A stretch of DNA of 9,543 bases, taken from Candidatus Tenebribacter mawsonii. GTDB lineage: Bacteria > Cloacimonadota > Cloacimonadia > Cloacimonadales > TCS61. The DNA is taken from the NCBI GenBank assembly GCA_030765665.1, contig JAVCCD010000114.1, positions 1-9,543 of the forward strand, given 5' to 3'. This document shows positions 1 to 7,850 of this stretch, piece after piece. The number at the start of each line of letters is the position of its first letter. Within the stretch, counting starts at the first letter, position 1. The notes beneath the pieces were generated by a model. It was given only the letters and a program-made list of their open reading frames with translations. It ran no database searches and was not told where the DNA came from. A program made the translations under genes and the position numbers.

Positions 1-378
1 CGTTACTGGGGATTTGATCTGGAATGGGACAGTCAGAACATCAATCTTGGTTTGAATGGTTTCTATAAGAATTTTACACTCAGGGCTGGCATGTATGAAA
101 TGGAAGACTTTTTTGGAATTAAAGATGATTTGGGCAGTAAAAAATATGCCTTAAACCTGAAATACACTCTCGATAAATTCTCTGAATTAAAAGCTTCTGA
201 GAAGCGGAAAAAAACTGTTGGTGTTCAGCATAGAGCAATGCAAAAGGTAACACCAAATACAGAAGATACCTATGGTGAAGATTCTAACCCATTGCACGAA
301 GAGTTGGAGCAGATCCGTCAACGCAGGAAGCAAGCTGAAAAAGAATTGGAAGAAATTAGAAAACTATTACAAGAGTAA
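1..378 (+). CDS. C-terminal part of a probable outer-membrane beta-barrel protein with coiled-coil tail (5' truncated)
   Basis: The frame is open from base 1 to the TAA at 376-378, giving 125 residues of a longer protein; a TTG at 52 is not needed as a start because the frame continues to the window edge. Residues 1-60 show alternating polar/hydrophobic stretches with many aromatics (GFDLEWDS, INLGLNGFYK, FTLRAG) and a last strand, YALNLKYTLDKF, ending in Phe, as is usual for the closing strand of outer-membrane barrels. This is followed by a polar linker and a highly charged helix (about 97-125) with heptad-like Leu/Ile spacing, a likely coiled coil. In a barrel with periplasmic termini this tail would lie in the periplasm. 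The next gene starts 12 bases downstream and also opens with a coiled coil after its signal peptide, so contact between the two is plausible. The family is not recognised; barrel assignment is inferred from strand pattern only. Confidence 0.6.
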   Translation, partial: RYWGFDLEWDSQNINLGLNGFYKNFTLRAGMYEMEDFFGIKDDLGSKKYALNLKYTLDKFSELKASEKRKKTVGVQHRAMQKVTPNTEDTYGEDSNPLHEELEQIRQRRKQAEKELEEIRKLLQE

Positions 379-390
379 ATTTATTAAAAA

Positions 391-2412
391 ATGAATAAAA
401 TAATTTTTGCATTTATACTGCTGGTTCTGAGCCTTAATTTAGCTGCTCAGGCTGATATCACGTCTATTCTTCAACCAGCAGAGAAAGAAAAACCCCTTTT
501 AGAACAATTGAAAGAAGAGAAAAGAGAACTAGCGATTTTAGAAGAAGAAGTTTCCTATTACTATAATCTATTGCAACAGAAGGCAGCAGTAAGCGAATTG
601 TATGAAAAAGGTAAAATCACGAATCTCAAAAATGTCTTCTCTAAAACTGCAAAAATTATAGATCGCATGTTTGAAGAGAAGCAGATTGAGACTGTATCAC
701 TTAAAATTGGAGAGCAGAAGGTCATCTATGGTGATATAGTTGAGTTGCAAGACCAACTCTTCTATTATAGAGCAAAACTATCCTTTTTAAAGGGTGATAA
801 TTTTAAAGCTCAATCACTTTTGGAAGAGATAATTGTGAACTACCCCCGTTCGGTAACTATTGATCCTGCGATCCTGCTTTTAGAAGAGATCTATTTTGTG
901 GCTGGATTTGACCAGAAATTGATAGATATTTTTGACCAATATAGATTAGAGAAATCTCTTCAGCAAAATTTCTGGCTGGCCCAGGCTTATTATAATACCG
1001 GAAAATATTCAGAGGCAGAAAACTACTTCACTATCCTGAAAAAAGATAAGGAATTTGCTTTCAGGTCGAAGGCGATGCTGGCACTTATCTCCTATTTCAC
1101 AGAAGATCTGGACAGTTCACTAGAAAAATTTTCTGAACTGGAAGATAAGTACAGCAGAAGAACTGATTACTATGAATATGTGTTGATCTCACTTGCCAGA
1201 TTGCATTTAGTAAATAGCGACATAGAAAAGTCATTAGCCTATTATGATGCCTATTATGATATGACTTACGAGGATATCCCGGACGAAATTATTTACGAAA
1301 TTGCTATGCAGAATTACAACAGCAAAGAGTATGTAAAAGCTATAGACTATTTTAATATAATAATTGATAAACCTGTCAAGAGTCAGTATTTTGCCTCTTC
1401 AAAATTCTTTGTGGCCGTCTCTGAACAGGGTCCAGGTAACTACGATCAAGCAGAGAATACACTTTCTGAAATGATTGCACGTAATAATGTACCTATGGAA
1501 ATCATGAACTCCAAATATAACTTACTCGAAAGATACAGCAAACTAAAAAGACAGCTTAATCAAAAAGATCTCTCAGGTGAAGATTGGGATAAGCTTAAAG
1601 CACGGATAGAGGGTATAGAAAAAGCACTGGTACTAACTAATAGTACTTTAGAAACCCTCTATACTGGACTTGATGCTGGTTCCTTAAATATGCTGCAGGT
1701 TCTGGAGGATGAGTATCTATCATATAGTGGCACAATTGCTGATATGGAGGCAATCATACTTCTCGCAGAATCGCTTCCAAATAAGAGAATACCAGCTATT
1801 CTTGATCGCGTGATCGCTTCTTCAGATTCATCAATTATTACATTGCAGGTCTTAAGTTACCTCGGGCACAGACAAAGATTTTCCAGCAAAGATTTTAATT
1901 TTGCCAAAGCCTTGGCTTCGGAGAAAATCTATCAGGAAAATTTACTCAATACCTGGATAGAAATCGAGCAGATAGCTATTCAGAACGATCATGAAGAGAT
2001 GTTGCCCTCAATCAGGAATTCAAAAAATAATATTGAAGAGAATCTTGATTCAATTGAAACCATTGCTCAATATATGTTCAAAGGTAAACCATCAGATAAT
2101 TTTCAGGATCTGATTCAGGACGAAGCTGTTGCAATAGGTAAAAATAAAAAAGAGCTTATGGAATTGAAGAAAGATGTGATTTTGAATTTCAATAAGCTGA
2201 TAGCTCAAAGATTGAGTAATGAAAAAGAGATCATGATTACAGAATTTGAAAAACTGCAATTTAAATATGATGGCACTCTCTCTGAATTGATGGAAGAGAT
2301 AACTTCTGCAAATAAGCAGTACCAATTCAGTTTGCTAAGTATTCTTTTCAAACAGACCCAGATCATGGATAAAGAGTATAAAGAATTTCAGGAAAAAGTG
2401 AGAAATGAATAG
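391..2412 (+). CDS. Exported TPR and coiled-coil protein
   Basis: 673 residues. A signal peptide is clear: Lys near the start, hydrophobic core 4-17, and an AxA site (A19-Q20-A21), so the mature protein begins at D22 in the periplasm; no lipobox Cys. Residues about 30-66 are a charged coiled coil. Residues about 120-365 contain degenerate TPR helix pairs, for example WLAQAYYNTGKYSEAENYF (195-213), YNSKEYVKAIDYF (309-321) and YDQAENTL (351-358). The remainder (366-673) is helical and charged, with another probable coiled coil in the last 90 residues. The ATG at 391 is chosen because it directly precedes the signal peptide; no good Shine-Dalgarno is seen, so translation may depend on the preceding gene 12 bases upstream. 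It overlaps the next TPR gene by 8 bases. TPR arrays are protein-binding scaffolds; with the motor genes downstream, a role as periplasmic adaptor is inferred. No catalytic motif is visible, and the specific family is not recognised. Confidence 0.85.
   Translation: MNKIIFAFILLVLSLNLAAQADITSILQPAEKEKPLLEQLKEEKRELAILEEEVSYYYNLLQQKAAVSELYEKGKITNLKNVFSKTAKIIDRMFEEKQIETVSLKIGEQKVIYGDIVELQDQLFYYRAKLSFLKGDNFKAQSLLEEIIVNYPRSVTIDPAILLLEEIYFVAGFDQKLIDIFDQYRLEKSLQQNFWLAQAYYNTGKYSEAENYFTILKKDKEFAFRSKAMLALISYFTEDLDSSLEKFSELEDKYSRRTDYYEYVLISLARLHLVNSDIEKSLAYYDAYYDMTYEDIPDEIIYEIAMQNYNSKEYVKAIDYFNIIIDKPVKSQYFASSKFFVAVSEQGPGNYDQAENTLSEMIARNNVPMEIMNSKYNLLERYSKLKRQLNQKDLSGEDWDKLKARIEGIEKALVLTNSTLETLYTGLDAGSLNMLQVLEDEYLSYSGTIADMEAIILLAESLPNKRIPAILDRVIASSDSSIITLQVLSYLGHRQRFSSKDFNFAKALASEKIYQENLLNTWIEIEQIAIQNDHEEMLPSIRNSKNNIEENLDSIETIAQYMFKGKPSDNFQDLIQDEAVAIGKNKKELMELKKDVILNFNKLIAQRLSNEKEIMITEFEKLQFKYDGTLSELMEEITSANKQYQFSLLSILFKQTQIMDKEYKEFQEKVRNE
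1237..1260 (+). repeat. Perfect 12-bp in-frame tandem duplication
   Basis: The 12-mer gcctattatgat occurs twice head to tail without mismatch. It is in codon phase within the TPR gene and encodes AYYD-AYYD (residues 283-290), inside a TPR helix. The lack of silent differences suggests a recent slippage or duplication event, although selection on the helix could also keep it. Confidence 0.85.
2405..2412 (+). other. 8-base stop/start overlap between the two TPR genes
   Basis: The downstream ATG (2405-2407) lies before the upstream TAG (2410-2412) in a different frame (atgaatag). The nearest Shine-Dalgarno-like sequence, AGGA around 2390, is rather far from the ATG. Translational coupling of the two TPR genes, and hence linked amounts of both proteins, is a reasonable inference. 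Confidence 0.7.
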
Positions 2413-5400
2413 TAACTATAAATTATTAATATTATTCCTAATTGTTTTATTCAATATTACAATAATCTCAGCCCAAACTGAGTTAACAGAGTCAACTGAT
2501 CTGAAAGATGAGTTAATTGATAGATATCAAGAAAAAGCAGTTTATAAGAAAGAGATCTATGATCGTACACTCAGGTTTGTTAATGACAATCTTGATTTGC
2601 CTGGACTAGCAACGCTCTATTTTAATCTGGCCGAAATGAGTACTGAAATAAATATTGATGATCCTCAAATGACAACCGAATATTATCAGAAAGTACTGTT
2701 AACTGATGAGGATTTTCCCTATAAAGATGCAGTGTTATACAATATTGGCTATTATGGTTTCAAATCCGAAATTGATAAACGAAATATTGCCCGGCAGAAC
2801 AATATTAACCTGGTTATGAATTGGCCAGATTCGTTGCGTCTAAGTGAAGAGAGCCTGGAATACGTTATCAACTCCCATCTACTGCTAACAGAGACCTTTC
2901 CAGAATCAAGATATTATACTGAAGGATTCTATCGTTTGGGTATTCTCTATTTTGAGTTAGCCTTAGATGCTCGAACTCCACAAAAATACTTTCAAAAGTC
3001 AGTAGAATATTTTGATAAAGTTGCTCAGCAGGAAGATGATAAATTGAAAAACTATGGTCTTTTCCAACGTGCCTGGACAAATTTCACAATGGGTGATTTC
3101 ACCAATGCTATTGACGATTTTACAGCGATTCTTGAGATTCTTAATACCGATTCTCTTGAGATCGAAACTACCTTCTTTGAGGCTGATGCTATAGAAAATA
3201 TTGCTTTTAGTCTTATCGAATATGATGGAACAGATTTTGTTCAATATTCACAGGCAGCAGCTAAGGCAAAAGAGATCTTCCATAGCTTTGTTTCAGATGT
3301 TTACGGTAAAGAAATAATATTAGAATCAATTAACTTAAAACATAGATATAATGCACCGATGCAAGCTGCTGATCTTTATAATGCATATATTACGTTATAT
3401 CCAGAGAGTATTGAATGCCCCTCACTTGTAGATTCTATAGTAACCATTTATACTAATAACCCAAATAGAACTAGAAGAGGAATGGCAGCAGAAGAGCTTA
3501 TCTTAGATCAATATAAGCGTCTGACCACAGAATTCAGGGCAGATTCTGTTTGGTATCAGAACAATAAGGAAAATGATATCTCAGATCAATTGAAGATCAT
3601 CAGATCTGCCTATGAATTTCTAGAACCAAAACATTATAATATTTTTGCGAATTCCAAACAAGAAGAAGATTATTTACAGTATAAAATTCTAGTGGATAAT
3701 TATAATAAATTTGAAGAATTTGATACCGAAGATTACAACGATAAGATCAATAAGAGTATTATAGATTTCAGTCAGGAACTGGCAGAGAACTCACAAGATC
3801 CAAGACTTTATTTTGAAACAAATGACAATATCACTGAATTCCTGAATAAAAATCCAGATTTTCCTAAAGTATACAACTATCAGGAAACAAAATTTTATAA
3901 TTATGAAAAGATCTATGCAATTTTAGATTCAACAGTAGAACAACAAGCTTATATTGATACAACCAGAGATCTCGTTTTAGATCGTAACGGTTTGGATTCT
4001 CTTTTTATTGTTGTTACAAACCAATATCAGGATTTCTTGAATAATTATGAAGATAAGGGACCTCAGACAGAAAAAGAACTTATTAGAATCATTTATCAAA
4101 AAGCGGAACTCTATTATAATAAGGAAGCATTTGATGAAGCTTTTGCAGATTTTGAGCTTGTACTTCAATATCAAGCAGAAAATGATCTAAAGAAAATAAT
4201 CTACTCACGTCTAGCGGAAATCAGTAGGAATAGAAACAATTATAATGATGCCGAGAGATTCTATCGCGAAGCTGCCAAATATGCTACAGCTGACGAGAAG
4301 GAAAATTTCAATAATAATATTTTGGCAACGATGCAAGCTAAAGCTACAACTTTTGCCGATTCTGCCGATTTTGCTACTGCCGCTCAGGAATATATGAGAT
4401 TAGCCAAAGAGCTGGAAAACGTTGATCCTGATAAGAGTATCGGTTTTATTGTTAATGCGATTGAGAGTTATCAGAAGGTTGGGCAAAATCAAGCAGCGAT
4501 CGATCTCTATCTGGATATCTCTTCCAGAAAAGAGAGCAAGAATGACGTTCTTGCAGCTTATATCAGTGCTTGGACGATCACAGATTCCTTAAAGGACTGG
4601 AGCCAGAGCGAGGGGCTGCGTAAGCAGTTTATCAATAAATACAAAGAATCTAATGAAGCTTACAAACTGAGACTTCAGATCATTGGTTTCTATGAGGGTG
4701 AGCAGTTTAATGATAAAGAGAAAGCTGCCCAGATGTATCTGCAACTTCACGATGATGCTGCCAGATTAGATATTGGTGAAGACAGTAAAGAGAGTATCTT
4801 TCTTAATAGTTATAGGATCTACGTTGAACTGGAAAATGAAAATAAGATCGTTGAACTGAGCCTGCTATTTGATAAACTCTATCCGAATCATCCTAAAACT
4901 AATGACTTTCTGGTTAATGTTGCCAAGATCTATAATGACCGCGGTGAGGAAAAGAAATTTGAGGAATTAGCAAGTTATCTTTATAAAAAAGATCCTACTA
5001 TTGATCTACTGGTCAAGGTTGCTGCTGATAAGCTGAAAAAGGTCAAGGCAGAGGTCGATAGTTTCTTTGTGGCAGAACAGTATGAACTGATGCAGGAGAA
5101 GATCAGAGAGTTCGAGGAATTGGATAAACACTATCTGGCAGAGGGACTCTCCCTTCCTACGGATGCGATCTATGATAACTTTGAGTATTATAATAATTAC
5201 GCTACCTTCAGAGATAAATTCCACGTCGGAGTTGATGCTGTTTACCGTGATTTCCTTAGTAAATCTCCTGACGATCTGATCAGGGTGAATGAACTTACAG
5301 AGTGGAAAAAACATCTGGTTGAGGGCAATAGAAGAATTCCTAAAGTGATGGAAATGGCAGATGTTGAGAGATCAAAAATAATAACTCTCATTCAGGAGGG

Positions 5401-6793
5401 TAATCAATACGAACTGAAAACTGCTGACCGGACAGAGGCGCTTTATGTAGCAGCCCTAACTTATGATTATGCTGCTGAGGTTGTTTCTATCCAAATTCAG
5501 AAGTATCTGGATATTTCCAATCAGTTGAATAATGATCAGATGAGGGAGAATCCAGTTCAGCAAAAACAGTACAAAAATACCATTTTGAACAATGGAAGTC
5601 AGATCCAGCTGGATTTCTTAAAAAAAGCTGTTCAGATATATAAGACTATTCTAACAACCTTCTCCACAGGAAAGGACTACTCTGATGAATGGGTTGAGAA
5701 GACATATGATCGTTTGGTTGAACTTGGCATTGAAAAACCGAAGATTCAGGAATTTTATTACACGAATTATGGGTGGAAGATTAACAGACAACCAATTATT
5801 GATCTTTCAAGCATTCAATATAATTATGGAATTTGGAAAAATGTAAATGTTTTAAATGAGCAGGTTGTATTTGACTCAGCATATATTGTAACTGTTAATG
5901 ATACGTTTGCTACATATATTAAGACCGATTTAGAAGCCCAGATCAAACCGGAACTGATAAATATTACCTATGCTTATTCTCATCCTGTAGAAATTTATAT
6001 CAATAATACTCTTCTCGAAAAAGAAGCAGATATGAGAGAAAAACTTGCCCATGTTGGAGATGAATTATTACCAGAATATCATATTTCCACTTCAATGCAT
6101 CTTATAAGTGGAAGTAACTCAGTTGTTTTCAAGCTTCCAAAGAGTGATGATAGTGAACAATCTTCCCTTTTTACTGCTATGTTCTCCGTCCAATATGATG
6201 AAGGAAAATTGGAATATCACAGTACTACAGAAGAATTGGTACTCTTCTCAGATTTTACTTGGATGACCAAAAAAGATGGTGCTGAAATTCAAGTTAGTTA
6301 TCCTGACACATTAGAAGTAAGTGTTACCGATACTCTTAATAATGTTGAAACTTTTGTTGACTCAACTGAAGTTACAAGTTACGGAGATGGTTGGATAGCT
6401 GCAAATAGTTCCAACTTCAGATTCTTTAAAGCACAAATGTACGGAATGGAAGAGAGTGAAGCTGTTGGCATTTGGTATCCTGTTATAGATTCTAATAATG
6501 TTGAAACTGTTACTTTTAGAAAAGACTTTGAAATTTCAGGTGATGTTAACGATGCCTCTCTGAAATGTATCGGCCAAAATTCTATGACAATATGGATAAA
6601 TGGTGTATTATTGGTTGAAGATAGAGATATTATTATTGATGACCGCTTGAAAAAGATCCAACCATTTGAGAGTATTATAGAAGGATTGGTTCCTGGAATG
6701 AACACGATTGAAATTGAAGTTAAGGGCGGTAGAGAATATAAGGGGCTTATCTTCGAAATGCACTATAGAGCGAAAAAGAAGTTGACAGAGTAA
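2405..6793 (+). CDS. Large exported TPR protein with two C-terminal galactose-binding-like beta-sandwich domains
   Basis: 1462 residues. Signal peptide 1-23 with cleavage after ISA (before Q24); no lipobox. Degenerate TPRs occur near 170-245 (FYRLGILYFELALD; FTMGDFTNAIDDFTAIL) and 558-720 (AELYYNKEAFDEAFADFELV; YNDAERFYREAAKYA; FATAAQEYMRLAKEL), followed by a long helical region to about 1125. The last third changes to beta-rich sequence. Two segments share one pattern: a strand, the motif [EI-Y/W]-I-N-[N/G]-x-L-L, then G-x-N followed by alternating hydrophobics. In the first (about 1130-1275) this is EIYINNTLL with N1200, then SGSN with N1238; in the second (about 1330-1462) it is TIWINGVLL with N1399, then PGMN with N1433. 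That pattern is typical of jelly-roll galactose-binding-like folds such as the N-terminal domains of alpha-L-rhamnosidases. No catalytic domain is seen. A periplasmic or surface scaffold that binds proteins through TPRs and perhaps glycan through the C-terminus is inferred. It starts inside the preceding TPR gene and lies 57 bases before the small basic protein gene. Confidence 0.85.
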   Translation: MNSNYKLLILFLIVLFNITIISAQTELTESTDLKDELIDRYQEKAVYKKEIYDRTLRFVNDNLDLPGLATLYFNLAEMSTEINIDDPQMTTEYYQKVLLTDEDFPYKDAVLYNIGYYGFKSEIDKRNIARQNNINLVMNWPDSLRLSEESLEYVINSHLLLTETFPESRYYTEGFYRLGILYFELALDARTPQKYFQKSVEYFDKVAQQEDDKLKNYGLFQRAWTNFTMGDFTNAIDDFTAILEILNTDSLEIETTFFEADAIENIAFSLIEYDGTDFVQYSQAAAKAKEIFHSFVSDVYGKEIILESINLKHRYNAPMQAADLYNAYITLYPESIECPSLVDSIVTIYTNNPNRTRRGMAAEELILDQYKRLTTEFRADSVWYQNNKENDISDQLKIIRSAYEFLEPKHYNIFANSKQEEDYLQYKILVDNYNKFEEFDTEDYNDKINKSIIDFSQELAENSQDPRLYFETNDNITEFLNKNPDFPKVYNYQETKFYNYEKIYAILDSTVEQQAYIDTTRDLVLDRNGLDSLFIVVTNQYQDFLNNYEDKGPQTEKELIRIIYQKAELYYNKEAFDEAFADFELVLQYQAENDLKKIIYSRLAEISRNRNNYNDAERFYREAAKYATADEKENFNNNILATMQAKATTFADSADFATAAQEYMRLAKELENVDPDKSIGFIVNAIESYQKVGQNQAAIDLYLDISSRKESKNDVLAAYISAWTITDSLKDWSQSEGLRKQFINKYKESNEAYKLRLQIIGFYEGEQFNDKEKAAQMYLQLHDDAARLDIGEDSKESIFLNSYRIYVELENENKIVELSLLFDKLYPNHPKTNDFLVNVAKIYNDRGEEKKFEELASYLYKKDPTIDLLVKVAADKLKKVKAEVDSFFVAEQYELMQEKIREFEELDKHYLAEGLSLPTDAIYDNFEYYNNYATFRDKFHVGVDAVYRDFLSKSPDDLIRVNELTEWKKHLVEGNRRIPKVMEMADVERSKIITLIQEGNQYELKTADRTEALYVAALTYDYAAEVVSIQIQKYLDISNQLNNDQMRENPVQQKQYKNTILNNGSQIQLDFLKKAVQIYKTILTTFSTGKDYSDEWVEKTYDRLVELGIEKPKIQEFYYTNYGWKINRQPIIDLSSIQYNYGIWKNVNVLNEQVVFDSAYIVTVNDTFATYIKTDLEAQIKPELINITYAYSHPVEIYINNTLLEKEADMREKLAHVGDELLPEYHISTSMHLISGSNSVVFKLPKSDDSEQSSLFTAMFSVQYDEGKLEYHSTTEELVLFSDFTWMTKKDGAEIQVSYPDTLEVSVTDTLNNVETFVDSTEVTSYGDGWIAANSSNFRFFKAQMYGMEESEAVGIWYPVIDSNNVETVTFRKDFEISGDVNDASLKCIGQNSMTIWINGVLLVEDRDIIIDDRLKKIQPFESIIEGLVPGMNTIEIEVKGGREYKGLIFEMHYRAKKKLTE

Positions 6794-6810
6794 AAGAAAT
6801 GAATACTAAT
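6782..6810 (+). promoter_or_regulatory. Weak candidate sigma70-like promoter before the motor genes
   Basis: A perfect TTGACA (6782-6787) at the very end of the large TPR gene is followed after 17 bases by ACTAAT (6805-6810), a 4-of-6 match to TATAAT. A second weak pair in the same gap is TTGTTT (6811) with TAATAT (6834). This is the only gap above 12 bases in the window, so an internal promoter for the small basic protein and motor genes is possible, but such matches are common in AT-rich DNA and the host sigma-factor consensus is unknown. Confidence 0.18.
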
Positions 6811-6840
6811 TTGTTTAGAGATAGAATTTAATCTAATATA

Positions 6841-6847
6841 GAGAGGA
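6841..6847 (+). promoter_or_regulatory. Shine-Dalgarno site for the small basic protein gene
   Basis: GAGAGGA, with a short spacer to the ATG at 6851. It supports that start and the reality of this short gene, and shows that Shine-Dalgarno-led initiation is used here, unlike the weak leader before the gene at 391. Confidence 0.65.
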
Positions 6848-6850
6848 AAA

Positions 6851-7114
6851 ATGAAGAAATTAATTATACTTCTTACCTGCTTTTTACTTACCTCTGTTTC
6901 ATTATTTGCCCAAACACCGGCAAATAAAAAGAAGCTTCCCAAAGTGAGAACTGTAAAAAGCCAATTAGATGAAGAGACTAAAGTAGAGATCAGGAAACCG
7001 GATAACTCCTCCATAATGCCGCGCAAGGGGACAGATCTGGAAACCGATATGAAATTGAACGTTGTAGATAAGTTTAAAAAATCAAATAAATTATTATACC
7101 GTAAGAGGAGGTAG
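6851..7114 (+). CDS. Small, strongly basic exported protein of unknown function
   Basis: 87 residues. The signal peptide is textbook (KK at 2-3, hydrophobic core 4-19, cleavage after LFA at residue 20, mature start QTP). Cys10 sits in the hydrophobic core, too early for a lipobox. The 67-residue mature protein has 20 Lys/Arg against 9 Asp/Glu, begins with a KKK cluster (26-28) and ends in RKRR; predicted secondary structure is low, so it may be disordered. It matches no family I recognise. Its stop codon is 3 bases before the ExbB-type gene, and its last Arg codons form that gene's ribosome-binding site, so it is co-translated with the motor. Binding to an anionic partner (peptidoglycan, lipid A phosphates or acidic TPR surfaces), or acting as a small motor accessory, is inference from charge and position only. 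Confidence 0.75.
   Translation: MKKLIILLTCFLLTSVSLFAQTPANKKKLPKVRTVKSQLDEETKVEIRKPDNSSIMPRKGTDLETDMKLNVVDKFKKSNKLLYRKRR
7106..7111 (+). promoter_or_regulatory. Perfect Shine-Dalgarno (AGGAGG) for the ExbB-type gene, inside the preceding gene
   Basis: AGGAGG lies 6 bases before the ATG at 7118 and doubles as the last two Arg codons of the small basic protein, immediately followed by its TAG. It is the strongest ribosome-binding site in the window. It would favour high ExbB output, in keeping with the five ExbB to two ExbD ratio known for this motor family, and couples it to translation of the upstream gene. Confidence 0.8.
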
Positions 7115-7117
7115 GGA

Positions 7118-7846
7118 ATGAAAAATAATATTTTAAAGGCATTCTTACTTGTTGTTTTGCTTTTTAGTGTTAGCAGTCTTTCAGCGGCAGTGGATGTTGT
7201 TGATATGTTTATCGATGGTGGTGTTTTTATGTACATCATCTCATTTTTGCTGGTTCTTATGATAATCTTGGCGATTATCAAATACTGGCAACTCTCTATA
7301 AAAGAGAAATTGAACACTCATCAATTCTATCTTAAGCTTAAAGGTTATATCAAAAATAACCAGATAGAAGAAGCAATTCGAATTTGTGCTCAATTCAAGA
7401 AAACAACGATCGGTTTTATCTTCTGGAACGGTCTTTTGGGCTACAATGATGGGTTAAAATCAGGAAAGAAAGGAATGCAACTGAAGGAACATTTACAAAA
7501 CTCATTTGATGAAGCTGGCCTGCAGGCAATACCTCATGTAGAAGGTGGTCTTTTCTGGTTTGATATTATTGCTCAAATTTCAACTCTTTTGGGTCTATTG
7601 GGAACGATCTTCGGTCTTGTTGCAGCTTTTGATTCATTAGCTAATGCTCCTGAAGCAGATAAGAGCAGACTTCTTACAGAAGGTATCTCTATGGCGATGG
7701 GAACTACAGCTTACGGTCTTATAGTTGCAATTCCAACAATGCTTATCAAAGGCGGACTTCAATCCAGATCTGATAAAATAATTAATGATATTGATGAATT
7801 CAGCGTAAAAACAATTAATCAGATTACATATTCAATGAAGGATTAG
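7118..7846 (+). CDS. MotA/TolQ/ExbB family proton-channel protein
   Basis: 242 residues, normal for the family. It should form the multimeric inner-membrane stator that, with ExbD/TolR-type subunits, turns proton flow into mechanical motion. Seen in order: a signal-peptide-like segment 7-24 (possible cleavage after SAA), a transmembrane helix about 35-55, a basic cytoplasmic region 56-145, then the two diagnostic helices: LLGLLGTIFGLVAAF (157-171) and ISMAMGTTAYGLIVAIPTML (190-209). T163 and T197 fall at the pore-lining Thr positions of E. coli ExbB (T148 and T181). Where E. coli ExbB has a Glu in the last helix (E176), this protein has Met192. The ATG has an ideal AGGAGG at 6 bases. It is followed 4 bases later by the first ExbD-type gene. 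Family assignment is firm; whether it serves gliding, TonB-like transport or Tol-like envelope upkeep cannot be told from this gene alone. AglQ of Myxococcus is the closest analogue by context. Confidence 0.95.
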   Translation: MKNNILKAFLLVVLLFSVSSLSAAVDVVDMFIDGGVFMYIISFLLVLMIILAIIKYWQLSIKEKLNTHQFYLKLKGYIKNNQIEEAIRICAQFKKTTIGFIFWNGLLGYNDGLKSGKKGMQLKEHLQNSFDEAGLQAIPHVEGGLFWFDIIAQISTLLGLLGTIFGLVAAFDSLANAPEADKSRLLTEGISMAMGTTAYGLIVAIPTMLIKGGLQSRSDKIINDIDEFSVKTINQITYSMKD

Positions 7847-7850
7847 TCTT

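Noticed and set aside
862..877. Perfect 8-bp tandem repeat gatcctgc x2
   Set aside because: The unit is not a multiple of three, so it does not repeat at protein level, and it is short enough to be chance in a coding region.
1630..1646. Inverted repeat GTACTA-5 nt-TAGTAC
   Set aside because: A six-base AT-rich stem with no U-tract in the middle of a well-supported gene; not a credible terminator or regulatory hairpin.
4354..4371. Imperfect 9-bp tandem repeat (tgccgattc/tgccgattt)
   Set aside because: One mismatch and encodes a short Ala-Asp repeat within a helix; too short to mean more than local sequence bias.
5006..5314. 102-codon open frame on the - strand inside the large TPR gene, and similar shorter ones at 2092-2325, 2868-3244, 3977-4174, 6379-6705 and 8336-8590
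   Set aside because: Antisense shadows of AT-rich coding sequence, no ribosome-binding sites or recognisable protein features.
6794..6850. Terminator between the large TPR gene and the motor genes
   Set aside because: No GC-rich stem followed by a T-run can be drawn in this 57-base AT-rich gap.
6851..6910. Possible lipobox (LLTC) in the small basic protein
   Set aside because: The Cys is at residue 10, in the middle of the hydrophobic core, and is followed by more hydrophobic residues and a good signal peptidase I site at residue 20.
6763..7317. 184-codon open frame on the - strand spanning the basic protein gene and the start of the ExbB-type gene
   Set aside because: It lies antisense to two + strand genes with clear signal peptides, Shine-Dalgarno sites and family motifs; its translation shows no coherent domain.
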